64,000 nucleotides of DNA, from the NCBI RefSeq assembly GCF_027924665.1, contig NZ_AP027043.1:4588001-4652000 (forward strand), in the 5' to 3' direction. The DNA is from Flavobacterium sp. GSB-24 (lineage in GTDB: Bacteria > Bacteroidota > Bacteroidia > Flavobacteriales > Flavobacteriaceae). The notes beneath the pieces were generated by a model. It had not been told where the DNA came from, made no database searches, and saw only the letters and a program-made list of their open reading frames with translations. The translations under genes were made by a program, and so were the position numbers. Shown here piece by piece: positions 55,151 through 62,773 of the stretch. Within the stretch, counting starts at the first letter, position 1, and every line of letters starts with the position of its first letter.

Positions 55151-57562
55151 ATGATAAAAGAAAAAAACAATACTACACTGACATTTGAAGATTTCAAAAC
55201 TGAGGTATTGAATGACTATAGAATTGCTGTAACAAGCCGTGAATGTAGTCTTTTAGGTCGAAAAGAAGTACTAACAGGAAAAGCCAAATTTGGAATTTTC
55301 GGTGATGGAAAAGAAGTTCCACAGCTGGCAATGGCAAAAGCTTTTAAAAATGGTGATTTCCGTTCTGGATACTATCGCGATCAAACTTTTATGATGGCTA
55401 TTGGCGAACTGGATGCTAAACAGTTTTTTGCTGGTTTATATGGTCATACCGATTTAGCTTATGATCCAATGTCTGCGGGAAGACAAATGGGCGGACACTT
55501 TGTAACGCACAGTTTAAACGAAGATGGTTCTTGGAAAGACTTAACGAAACAAAAAAATTCAAGCTCAGATATATCTCCAACTGCAGGACAAATGCCAAGA
55601 TTATTGGGATTGGCGCAGGCTTCTAAAATTTATAGAAATGTTGACGGAATTACCATCAAAGACAAATTTTCAGTAAATGGAAATGAAGTTGCCTGGGGAA
55701 CTATCGGGAATGCGAGTACTTCTGAAGGTTTATTTTTCGAAACTATAAACGCTGCAGGGGTTTTACAAGTTCCGATGGTAATGAGTGTTTGGGATGATGA
55801 ATACGGAATTTCTGTTCACGCCAGACATCAAACTACTAAAGAAAATATTTCTGAAATATTAAAAGGATATCAACGCGATGAAGACGCTAAAGGTTATGAA
55901 ATCTTTAGAGTAAAAGGCTGGGATTATGCCGAATTGGTTTCCACTTATGAAAGAGCTGGAGCAATTGCACGCGAAGAACATATTCCAGTTTTGATTCACG
56001 TAAACGAATTAACGCAGCCACAAGGCCACTCTACTTCTGGTTCTCACGAACGTTACAAAAATGCAGAAAGACTGGCTTGGGAAAAAGATTTTGACTGTAT
56101 TCGTCAAATGCGTTTATGGATGATTGCAATTAATATTGCTTCTCCAGAAGAATTGGCAGAACTTGATTTTGAAATAAAGAAAGAGGTTCTTGAAGCTAAA
56201 AAAGAGGCTTGGAATTCGTTCATTAACCCAATTATAGAAGATCAAAAAAATCTTCTTAGCTTACTAGAACAAATTGCTGAAGCAAGCATTAATCATAAAG
56301 ACAGAATCAAAAAATTGATTTCTGAATTAGGCGCTATCAAAGCTCCTTTAAAAAAGGAATTATTGGTTTACGCTAGAAAAATTCTTCGTTTTATTGAAGT
56401 TCCAAACAGTAAGATGCTTTTATCAAACTGGATTACAAATTTCATTGCAGAAACTCAGGAAAAATTCAGCAGCAATCTGCATTCTGAATCTTCTCAAAAT
56501 GTATTTTCTGTAGAAAAAGTGCTTCCTAAATATGCCGAAAATGCTAAACCAGATTTGGACGGAAGAATGATTCTTCGTGATAACTTTGATGCTTTATTTT
56601 CTAAATATCCAGAAACTTTAATTTTCGGTGAAGATGTTGGAAACATTGGCGACGTAAATCAAGGTCTAGAAGGCATGCAGGAAAAATACGGAGAACTTCG
56701 TGTTGCCGATGTCGGAATTCGTGAAGCGACTATTATCGGTCAAGGAATTGGAATGGCTTTGAGAGGTTTACGCCCAATTGCTGAAATTCAATATTTAGAT
56801 TATTTATTGTATGCTATTCAGATCATGAGTGACGATTTAGCTACTTTACAATATAGAACTGTTGGAAAACAAAAAGCACCATTAATCATTAGAACCCGTG
56901 GACACCGTTTGGAAGGGATCTGGCATTCTGGTTCTCCAATGGGAATGATTATCAATGCGATTCGTGGTATTCACGTTTTGGTTCCAAGAGATATGACACA
57001 GGCAGCAGGATTTTACAACACACTTTTAGAGTGCGACGAACCTGCCTTGGTAATTGAATGTTTAAACGGTTACCGCTTAAAAGAAAAAACACCTCTAAAT
57101 TTTGGTGAATTTAAAACGCCGATTGGTGTTGTAGAAACCTTAAAAGAAGGTGCCGATATTACTTTAGTTTCTTACGGATCAACTTTAAGACTGGTGCAGC
57201 AAGCAGCTAACGAATTATTAGATTTAGGAATTGACTGTGAAGTAATTGATATTCAATCTCTACTTCCGTTTGATATCAATAAAGACATTGTAAAAAGTAT
57301 TGCCAAAACAAATCGTCTTTTAGTAATCGACGAAGACGTTCCTAGCGGAGCTTCAGCTTTCATTTTACAGCAAATTCTAGAAGAGCAGGATGCTTATAAA
57401 TACTTAGACAGCAAACCGCAGACTCTAGCTGCAAAAGCACACAGACCTGCTTACGGAACTGATGGTGATTATTTCTCTAAACCTTCTGCTGAAGATATTT
57501 TCGAGAAAGTATATGATATGATGCACGAAGTTAATCCTTCTAAGTTTCCTAGTTTATACTAA
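55151..57562 (+). CDS. 2-oxo acid dehydrogenase E1, fused alpha and beta subunits
   Basis: The protein has 803 residues. Residues of about 1-390 are the E1 alpha half, with the thiamine-diphosphate pocket segment GNASTSEGLFFETINAAGVL and a VWDDEYGISV block. Residues of about 465-803 are the E1 beta half (FGEDVGNIGDVNQGLEGMQE, RVADVGIREATIIGQGIGMA, and IDEDVPSGASAFI near the end). The two halves are normally separate alpha and beta chains in branched-chain or pyruvate-type complexes. Fused forms are common in Bacteroidota. It probably decarboxylates branched-chain 2-oxo acids, giving precursors for iso-fatty acids, but the substrate is inferred. E2 and E3 genes are not nearby. Confidence 0.9.
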   Translation: MIKEKNNTTLTFEDFKTEVLNDYRIAVTSRECSLLGRKEVLTGKAKFGIFGDGKEVPQLAMAKAFKNGDFRSGYYRDQTFMMAIGELDAKQFFAGLYGHTDLAYDPMSAGRQMGGHFVTHSLNEDGSWKDLTKQKNSSSDISPTAGQMPRLLGLAQASKIYRNVDGITIKDKFSVNGNEVAWGTIGNASTSEGLFFETINAAGVLQVPMVMSVWDDEYGISVHARHQTTKENISEILKGYQRDEDAKGYEIFRVKGWDYAELVSTYERAGAIAREEHIPVLIHVNELTQPQGHSTSGSHERYKNAERLAWEKDFDCIRQMRLWMIAINIASPEELAELDFEIKKEVLEAKKEAWNSFINPIIEDQKNLLSLLEQIAEASINHKDRIKKLISELGAIKAPLKKELLVYARKILRFIEVPNSKMLLSNWITNFIAETQEKFSSNLHSESSQNVFSVEKVLPKYAENAKPDLDGRMILRDNFDALFSKYPETLIFGEDVGNIGDVNQGLEGMQEKYGELRVADVGIREATIIGQGIGMALRGLRPIAEIQYLDYLLYAIQIMSDDLATLQYRTVGKQKAPLIIRTRGHRLEGIWHSGSPMGMIINAIRGIHVLVPRDMTQAAGFYNTLLECDEPALVIECLNGYRLKEKTPLNFGEFKTPIGVVETLKEGADITLVSYGSTLRLVQQAANELLDLGIDCEVIDIQSLLPFDINKDIVKSIAKTNRLLVIDEDVPSGASAFILQQILEEQDAYKYLDSKPQTLAAKAHRPAYGTDGDYFSKPSAEDIFEKVYDMMHEVNPSKFPSLY

Positions 57563-57585
57563 GATTTAGAATGTTTTAGATATTA

Positions 57586-57613
57586 AAAAAGCTCCAAATA
57601 TTTGGAGCTTTTT
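57586..57613. terminator. Palindromic terminator after the E1 gene
   Basis: The 28 bases around GCTCCAAATATTTGGAGC form a perfect palindrome with five A on the left and five T on the right, 24 bp after the stop codon. Confidence 0.88.
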
Positions 57614-57636
57614 GTTTTTATATACACAAAGTTAGA

Positions 57637-57700
57637 GTCATTGCGAGGAACGAAGCAATCTCTCTATAATTTGAACTTAGCAAATGAGATTGTTTGCAAT
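57637..57700. repeat. Dispersed palindromic repeat (ATTGCGAGGAACGAAGCAAT type)
   Basis: ATTGC and GCAAT bracket GAGGAACGAA at 57640-57659, and CAATCTC (57656-57662) is answered by GAGATTG (57686-57692). This phrase recurs between genes in many Bacteroidota genomes. It gives the misleading open frame LRGTKQS when translated. Confidence 0.65.
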
Positions 57701-57758
57701 GAAATAAAAATCCGTTTAAATCAGCGTCTTCGCGAAAGCGAATCCGTTTTATCCGCGT

Positions 57759-58493
57759 CTAAATATCACGCAGCATTGCTCGAGCTCTTTCCAAATCCTC
57801 AGCAGTATCAATCCCAATTCCTACATGAGTTGTTTCGACCATTTTAATGCGTTTTCCGAATTCTAAATATCTTAACTGCTCCAACTTCTCAGAAGCTTCT
57901 AAAGATTTCATAGGAAGGCTATAAAAATCTAATAAGGCTTGCTTTCTAAAAGCATAGATTCCGATATGCTGAAAATATCGCACTCCAACATTTTTCTCTC
58001 TCGGATATGGAATCACTGAACGGGAAAAATACAAGGCAAACTGCGATTGGTCTACGACAACTTTTACATGGTTTGGATTATTAATTTCATCTTCATTGGT
58101 TATTTCGCGCATTAGTGAAGCTAAATCAATCTTTTTATCTGTATCATTTTCAAAAACAGATAAAACTTGTGCCAAAGGTTCTGCTTCTGTAAAAGGTTCG
58201 TCGCCTTGAACATTTACCACAATATCAACGTCAAGATCTGCAATAGCTTCTGCAATTCGGTCGCTTCCAGATTCGTGTTCTTTGATGCTCATAATCGCTT
58301 TTCCGCCATTTGAAACGATTTCCTCAAAAATCAAATCAGAATCGGTTACTACAAAAACATCGTCAAACAAGTTTGTTGAAACTGCCGCTTCGTAAGTTCT
58401 TAAAATCACAGTTTTCCCTCCTAAATCCTGCATCAATTTTGCAGGAAAACGAGTTGAAGCATATCGGGCTGGAATTACCGCTATTATTTTCAT
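57759..58493 (-). CDS. kdsB: 3-deoxy-manno-octulosonate cytidylyltransferase
   Basis: The 244-residue CMP-Kdo synthetase opens with [20 protein letters not shown], the CTP-binding loop of the family. It contains [10 protein letters not shown] with the metal-binding aspartate, and [12 protein letters not shown]. It activates Kdo for attachment to lipid A, so it works in the cytoplasm in LPS assembly. It has the normal length and no truncation. It is convergent with the E1 gene. Confidence 0.96.
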   Translation of the reverse strand: MKIIAVIPARYASTRFPAKLMQDLGGKTVILRTYEAAVSTNLFDDVFVVTDSDLIFEEIVSNGGKAIMSIKEHESGSDRIAEAIADLDVDIVVNVQGDEPFTEAEPLAQVLSVFENDTDKKIDLASLMREITNEDEINNPNHVKVVVDQSQFALYFSRSVIPYPREKNVGVRYFQHIGIYAFRKQALLDFYSLPMKSLEASEKLEQLRYLEFGKRIKMVETTHVGIGIDTAEDLERARAMLRDI

Positions 58494-58518
58494 TCTTCTA
58501 TTTTTAAATTTATTTTTT

Positions 58519-58597
58519 CTCTGCGAATCTTTGTGTCACTTTGCGTTATAAACTTACCACAGAGATGCACAGAGTTTTCACAGAGATTCTCAAAGTT
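58519..58597. repeat. Short direct repeats CACAGAG between genes
   Basis: CACAGAG occurs at 58558, 58568 and 58579 (spacing 10 and 11 bp), next to a TTTGTGTCACTTTGCG phrase. Such phrases form a dispersed intergenic repeat class, and no function is evident. Confidence 0.45.
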
Positions 58598-58601
58598 TTT
58601 T

Positions 58602-59432
58602 TCACATCAATTTTACTGAAGTCATACTTAATGAACCTGCCAGTAATTTATCATTAAACAGACTTAAATCATCAGCTTTATCTTTTAAACCTAACGTATA
58701 CAACAACGGAAGATAATGTTCGGGTGTTGGAACTGCCAATTGAATGGCTTTATTCAATTTTTCAAAATTAATTAAAGGTTGGAAATTTCCATCAAGCAAA
58801 TAATTATTCACAGTTTCACGAGCTTCAATTGCCCAATCGTAACCGTAATTATCTTTATCAAAATTTCTGAAATCGACCATTCTAAGATTGTGAACAATAT
58901 TACCGCTTCCGATAATTAAAACGCCTTTATATCGCAATGCCTGTAATTTCTGAGCCAATTCAAAATGATATTGTCCCGATTTGGTATAATCGATACTTAA
59001 TTGAATTACAGGAACATCTGCATTCGGATACAAATGTTTAATTACACTCCAAGCGCCGTGATCTAATCCCCAATGTTCATCTAATTCGACCATTACAGGA
59101 TCTAGGATTTTCTGTGTTTCAACTGCTAGTTCGGGACTTCCTTTTGCGGGATACTGCACATCAAAAAGTGCCTGCGGAAAACCTCCAAAATCATGAATGG
59201 TCCTGGGCATTTCCATTGCAGTAACTTTTGTTCCTTTTATAAACCAATGCGCGGAAACACATAAAATAGCATTAGGCTGCGGCAATGTCTTAGCCAAATC
59301 ACGAAAACCCGCCACAAACTGATTTTCCTCAATTGCATTCATCGGACTTCCGTGTCCTAAAAACAAAACTGGCATTTTATCAGTATTCGAAAACGTTGAT
59401 GAAATCGAATGTAAATCGTTTAATGTTGTCAT
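58602..59432 (-). CDS. ygiD: DODA-type extradiol aromatic ring-opening dioxygenase family (YgiD-like)
   Basis: The 276-residue protein has family segments LFLGHGSPMNAIEENQF with the metal-ligand histidine, LCVSAHWFIKGTKVT with another histidine, and VLIIGSGNIVHNLRMVDF with the third conserved histidine region. These enzymes bind a divalent metal and open catechol-type rings, and E. coli YgiD acts on DOPA. The natural substrate in this organism is unknown. No pathway genes are nearby. The upstream gene, a helicase, ends about 85 bp before its start, with a long inverted repeat between them. Confidence 0.88.
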   Translation of the reverse strand: MTTLNDLHSISSTFSNTDKMPVLFLGHGSPMNAIEENQFVAGFRDLAKTLPQPNAILCVSAHWFIKGTKVTAMEMPRTIHDFGGFPQALFDVQYPAKGSPELAVETQKILDPVMVELDEHWGLDHGAWSVIKHLYPNADVPVIQLSIDYTKSGQYHFELAQKLQALRYKGVLIIGSGNIVHNLRMVDFRNFDKDNYGYDWAIEARETVNNYLLDGNFQPLINFEKLNKAIQLAVPTPEHYLPLLYTLGLKDKADDLSLFNDKLLAGSLSMTSVKLM

Positions 59433-59449
59433 TGCTATATTATTTCAAA

Positions 59450-59516
59450 CACAAATTTCACAGATTTACACAAATTGTTTTTTATTTAATTCGTGCTAAT
59501 TCGTGAAATTCGTGTT
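59450..59516. repeat. Long imperfect inverted repeat between helicase and dioxygenase genes
   Basis: ACACAAATTTCAC at 59450 onwards is mirrored by a CGTGAAATTCGTGT block ending at 59516, and most of the 28-base arms match. It is built from ATTCGTG-type phrases, a dispersed intergenic repeat class, and could fold as a terminator-like hairpin after the helicase gene. Confidence 0.5.
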
Positions 59517-59517
59517 T

Positions 59518-60927
59518 TTATTCTTCAAAATTCTCGTCTTTAAACCCTATCAAATATAACTTATTTTTAGCACGTGTCATTGCCGTGTAAAGCCATCGTA
59601 TGTAATCGCGGTCGATTCCGTTTGGCAAAAAAGGCTGTTCAATAAAAACCGTGTTCCATTGTCCTCCTTGCGATTTATGACAAGTGATGGCGTAAGAGAA
59701 TTTAACCTGTAATCCGTTAAAATATTCGTTTTCTTTTACTTTTTGAAAACGCTTGTATTTTGTAGATTCATCTTCATAATCTTTCATTACTTCTTCGTAC
59801 AAACGATTTGATTCTTCGTAAGTTAAAGATGGAGATTCACTTTTTAAAGTATCTAAAATCAAAACCGTTTCAAAAGGTTTTTGATCGGGATAATCGACCA
59901 TTCTTATTTTTACTTTCGCAAAAGTAAATCCGTACAATTCTTTAATTCCGAATAACTCTAAAACTTCGATAATATCTCCGTTGGCAATAAATCCAGCTTC
60001 ATCAGTTTCTTTAAGCCAGAAATAATTGTTCTTTACAACCATCAAAAAATCACCCACCGAAAGTTCACTTTCTTTGAATAAAATTCGGGTTCTAATTTGT
60101 TCGTTGTATTGATTTGCCCTTTTATTAGAACGAACAATAAAAGCAGTATCTTCAATACTATAATTACTGTACGCCATATTTATAGCATCCTGAATATCAT
60201 AGCCATCCGTTAAACGAACAATATCTTTAAACTTCTTTACATTAAATCGGAACTCAGTTATAAAACTCTCTTTCAACAATTCACGTAATTCTGTGGCGTT
60301 GTATAAAATTCCAGAACTTTCTTCCTGACGCATTACTTCGTCTAGTTCGATATGTTCAATTTCTTTATCGTAATGAATTCCTAATGTCTGAACATCGAGT
60401 GCTGGACTAATATCTAAGTTTACCGGCGGAAGCTGTGCCGTGTCTCCCAACAGAATCATTTTACAATTGTTTCCAGAATAGACATAATTAATTAAATCGT
60501 CCAGAAGTGAACCGCTGTCTAATGTGCTGTCTGAAATCATAGAAGCTTCATCGACGATAAAAATGGTGTTTTTGTGTTTGTTAACCTGTTTGGTAAAAGC
60601 CACTCCTCCACCCGATGATTTTTTAGGAAAATATATTTTTTTATGAATCGTAAACGCTGGCGTATTTGAATAATTTGCAATCACTTTTGCCGCACGTCCA
60701 GTTGGCGCCAGCAAAACAAACTTTTTATTGATATCTCCCAAATTATTGACGATAGTAGAGATTACGGTTGTTTTTCCCGTTCCAGCGTATCCTTTCAAAA
60801 CGAAAATGGTGTCGTTTTGAGGTTCCGTTAAAAAAATTGCAATCTTCTGAAAAAAAATATCCTGTTTGTGAGTTGGAGCAAAAGGAAATCGTTTTTGTAA
60901 AATACCGTAAAACAGTGCAGAATTCAT
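59518..60927 (-). CDS. ATP-dependent DNA helicase, RecD/UvrD-like
   Basis: The 469-residue superfamily 1 helicase has Walker A GYAGTGKTTVI (about residue 48), the DEAS box FIVDEASMI (about 125), motif III region LLGDTAQLPPV, and a C-terminal UvrD-like part with ITCHKSQGGQW and YTAMTRAKNKLYLIG. It lacks nuclease and RecC-binding parts, so it is one of the short stand-alone RecD-like helicases, whose exact job is not known. It may act in repair of collapsed forks. It has no partner gene here. Confidence 0.9.
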   Translation of the reverse strand: MNSALFYGILQKRFPFAPTHKQDIFFQKIAIFLTEPQNDTIFVLKGYAGTGKTTVISTIVNNLGDINKKFVLLAPTGRAAKVIANYSNTPAFTIHKKIYFPKKSSGGGVAFTKQVNKHKNTIFIVDEASMISDSTLDSGSLLDDLINYVYSGNNCKMILLGDTAQLPPVNLDISPALDVQTLGIHYDKEIEHIELDEVMRQEESSGILYNATELRELLKESFITEFRFNVKKFKDIVRLTDGYDIQDAINMAYSNYSIEDTAFIVRSNKRANQYNEQIRTRILFKESELSVGDFLMVVKNNYFWLKETDEAGFIANGDIIEVLELFGIKELYGFTFAKVKIRMVDYPDQKPFETVLILDTLKSESPSLTYEESNRLYEEVMKDYEDESTKYKRFQKVKENEYFNGLQVKFSYAITCHKSQGGQWNTVFIEQPFLPNGIDRDYIRWLYTAMTRAKNKLYLIGFKDENFEE

Positions 60928-60944
60928 ATAATATTATTGAAAGA

Positions 60945-60952
60945 CAAAGATC
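60945..60952 (-). promoter_or_regulatory. Near-consensus -7 box of the helicase gene
   Basis: GATCTTTG on the minus strand differs from TAnnTTTG by one base and lies about 18 bp upstream of the ATG at 60927. Confidence 0.35.
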
Positions 60953-60960
60953 GGTTTTTT

Positions 60961-61040
60961 AAACGGCAATGGCAAAATTCAAATTTTAAATTCCAAAATC
61001 AAATTGCAAATTCCAAGCTTTTAAATTTAAAATACAGAAT
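60961..61040. repeat. Intergenic AAATTCCAA-type repeat
   Basis: Phrases such as AAATTCCAA and CAAATTGCAAATTCCAAG recur within 80 bp in the divergent spacer between the helicase and DUF3822 genes. This is simple-sequence intergenic filler seen in flavobacteria, with no gene. Confidence 0.35.
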
Positions 61041-61171
61041 CCCCAAATAATCAAAAGCAAACACCCTAACTTATTTAATTTCAAATAAATAAACTTTTTC
61101 TTAACCTTAGATTAAAGTTTAATTCCATTTGTTTTTTGAAATTGCAGTTATAATTGTTCCTTTTTAATTTG

Positions 61172-61179
61172 TAAGTTTG
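61172..61179 (+). promoter_or_regulatory. Bacteroidota -7 box (TAAGTTTG) of the DUF3822-rsmD operon
   Basis: An exact TAnnTTTG match lies 54 bp upstream of the ATG at 61234. A TTG at 61154-61156 is 15 bases before it, slightly close for a -33 element. Confidence 0.65.
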
Positions 61180-61233
61180 TGGTCGCTTAAATTCTTTCTT
61201 GATTTAAAACAGGTAACGAATTGTAAATCAACT

Positions 61234-62055
61234 ATGTCATTACAAAACACTAACATTACTTCAAAAAATTACAAAAAACTTTCTATTCAGGTTTCTCTGA
61301 CTGGATTTTCATATTGCTGTTTTGATACTTTAAATAATATCATTACTTCGTTTAAAGAAATTCAATTTGACAATTCGAATAAATCAACAAAAATTGAGGA
61401 CTTATTTGCTGATGCATTTAAGAATAATCCTGAATTAAAAAACACGTACGATGAAGTAATGGTTATTCATACCAACAATCTTTCAACTTTTGTTCCGACT
61501 GCTTTGTTTGATGAAAATTATTTAGGAAGTTATCTTCAATACACTACAAAAGTATTTGAAACTGACTTTTTTACTTTCGATCAAATTTCTAATTATGAAA
61601 TGAATGCCGTTTATATTCCCTATGTGAATATCAATAATTTCCTGATTGATAATGTTGGATCTTTTGACTACAAACATGCGAACAGTATTTTGGTCGAAAA
61701 GATTTTGGATAATTCTCGTAATAATGATGATAAGAAAATGATTGTGAATTTCAATCCGGGAAATTTCGAAATCATTGTTGTTCAAAATCAGAAGCTTTTA
61801 TTGTTTAATTCTTTTGAATACAATACTCCGGAAGATTTTATTTATTACATTTTGTTTACCGCAGAACAATTGAGTCTGAATCCAGAAAGTTTTCAATTAG
61901 AATTGTTGGGAACCATTACAGAAAATGATCCTTTCTATGCCATTGCATACAAATATATCCGTCATATTTCTTTTTTAGACGTAACAAAACTGCAGGAAAA
62001 GAACAATTTCACAACTGCTCAAAATCAAAAACATTATATCTTATTTCAATCATGA
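61234..62055 (+). CDS. DUF3822 family protein
   Basis: The start is the ATG at 61234 (MSLQNTNITSKNYKKLSIQ), because an in-frame TTG at 61177 lies inside the promoter box. The protein has 273 residues, no signal peptide and no membrane helix. DUF3822 proteins are found in Bacteroidota, usually directly before rsmD, as here where the two genes overlap by 4 bases (ATGA). The family may have an actin-like ATPase fold, but no ATP-binding motif is obvious to me and the function is unknown. Confidence 0.82.
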   Translation: MSLQNTNITSKNYKKLSIQVSLTGFSYCCFDTLNNIITSFKEIQFDNSNKSTKIEDLFADAFKNNPELKNTYDEVMVIHTNNLSTFVPTALFDENYLGSYLQYTTKVFETDFFTFDQISNYEMNAVYIPYVNINNFLIDNVGSFDYKHANSILVEKILDNSRNNDDKKMIVNFNPGNFEIIVVQNQKLLLFNSFEYNTPEDFIYYILFTAEQLSLNPESFQLELLGTITENDPFYAIAYKYIRHISFLDVTKLQEKNNFTTAQNQKHYILFQS

Positions 62056-62657
62056 GAATCATTTCAGGAAAATATAAAGGACGCAGAATTTTTCCGCCAA
62101 AAAATCTACCTGTAAGACCAACGACTGATATGAGTAAAGAAGCATTGTTTAATGTTTTGAATAATCATTTTAGTTTTGACAGCTTAAAGGTTCTGGATTT
62201 ATTTTCGGGAACTGGCAATATTAGTTATGAATTCGCTTCACGCGGAAGCGCGCCAATTACGTCTGTTGACGGCGATTTCGGATGCGTTAAATTCATCAAG
62301 CAAATTTCATCAGAATATGATTTTGATATTGCTGCGACTAAAAGTGATGTTTTTAAATTTCTGGAAAACTGTAAAACGACTTATGATATTATTTTTGCCG
62401 ATCCGCCATACGGATTGGACCAGGCTACGTTCGAAAAAGTTGTTTTAACGGTTTTTGAAAAAGGTTTACTAGAAGATGACGGCATGATGATTATCGAGCA
62501 TTCAAAGTATACTAAAATGGATCATTTGAGTAATTTTTCTTTTCAAAAAAGTTACGGCGGTTCGTTTTTTAGTTTCTTCGAACTAAATTCAACCGATGAT
62601 GATGAAGAACTGCCACATGACAGTTCTAAAAAAGATACTGAAGAAGACGAAGGATAG
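62052..62657 (+). CDS. rsmD: 16S rRNA (guanine-N2)-methyltransferase RsmD
   Basis: The 201-residue protein opens with MRIISGKYKGRRIFPPKNLP and VRPTTDMSKEALFNVL, the RNA-binding start of RsmD. The SAM-binding motif is VLDLFSGTGNISYE, and the catalytic DPPY is at residues 117-120 in IFADPPYGL. RsmD methylates G966 of 16S rRNA in the small ribosomal subunit. The C-terminal tail is unusually acidic (DDDEELPHDSSKKDTEEDEG). Its start overlaps the stop of the DUF3822 gene, so translation is coupled. Confidence 0.94.
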   Translation: MRIISGKYKGRRIFPPKNLPVRPTTDMSKEALFNVLNNHFSFDSLKVLDLFSGTGNISYEFASRGSAPITSVDGDFGCVKFIKQISSEYDFDIAATKSDVFKFLENCKTTYDIIFADPPYGLDQATFEKVVLTVFEKGLLEDDGMMIIEHSKYTKMDHLSNFSFQKSYGGSFFSFFELNSTDDDEELPHDSSKKDTEEDEG

Positions 62658-62672
62658 TTTTTTTTAAAAGAT

Positions 62673-62700
62673 ATAAAAAGAGTCTAAAATTAGACTCTTT
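62673..62700. terminator. Terminator of the DUF3822-rsmD operon
   Basis: AAAAAGAGTCTAA (62673-62685) pairs perfectly with TTAGACTCTTTTT (62688-62700), 16 bp after the rsmD stop codon. It may also serve the convergent gene at 62774. Confidence 0.87.
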
Positions 62701-62773
62701 TTACGTTTATCTCTAAACGAAATGACTGTTTCGACGAAAGAGAAATCTCCGCAAATAATTACACGCAATCGAG

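Noticed and set aside
57602..57847. 81-codon open frame on the plus strand
   Set aside because: It spans a dispersed palindromic repeat and runs antiparallel into the end of kdsB. Its sequence (LRGTKQS) is the translated repeat, so it is not a gene.
61177..61233. TTG start extending the DUF3822 protein by 19 residues
   Set aside because: This TTG is inside the promoter box TAAGTTTG at 61172-61179, so the mRNA cannot include it usefully.
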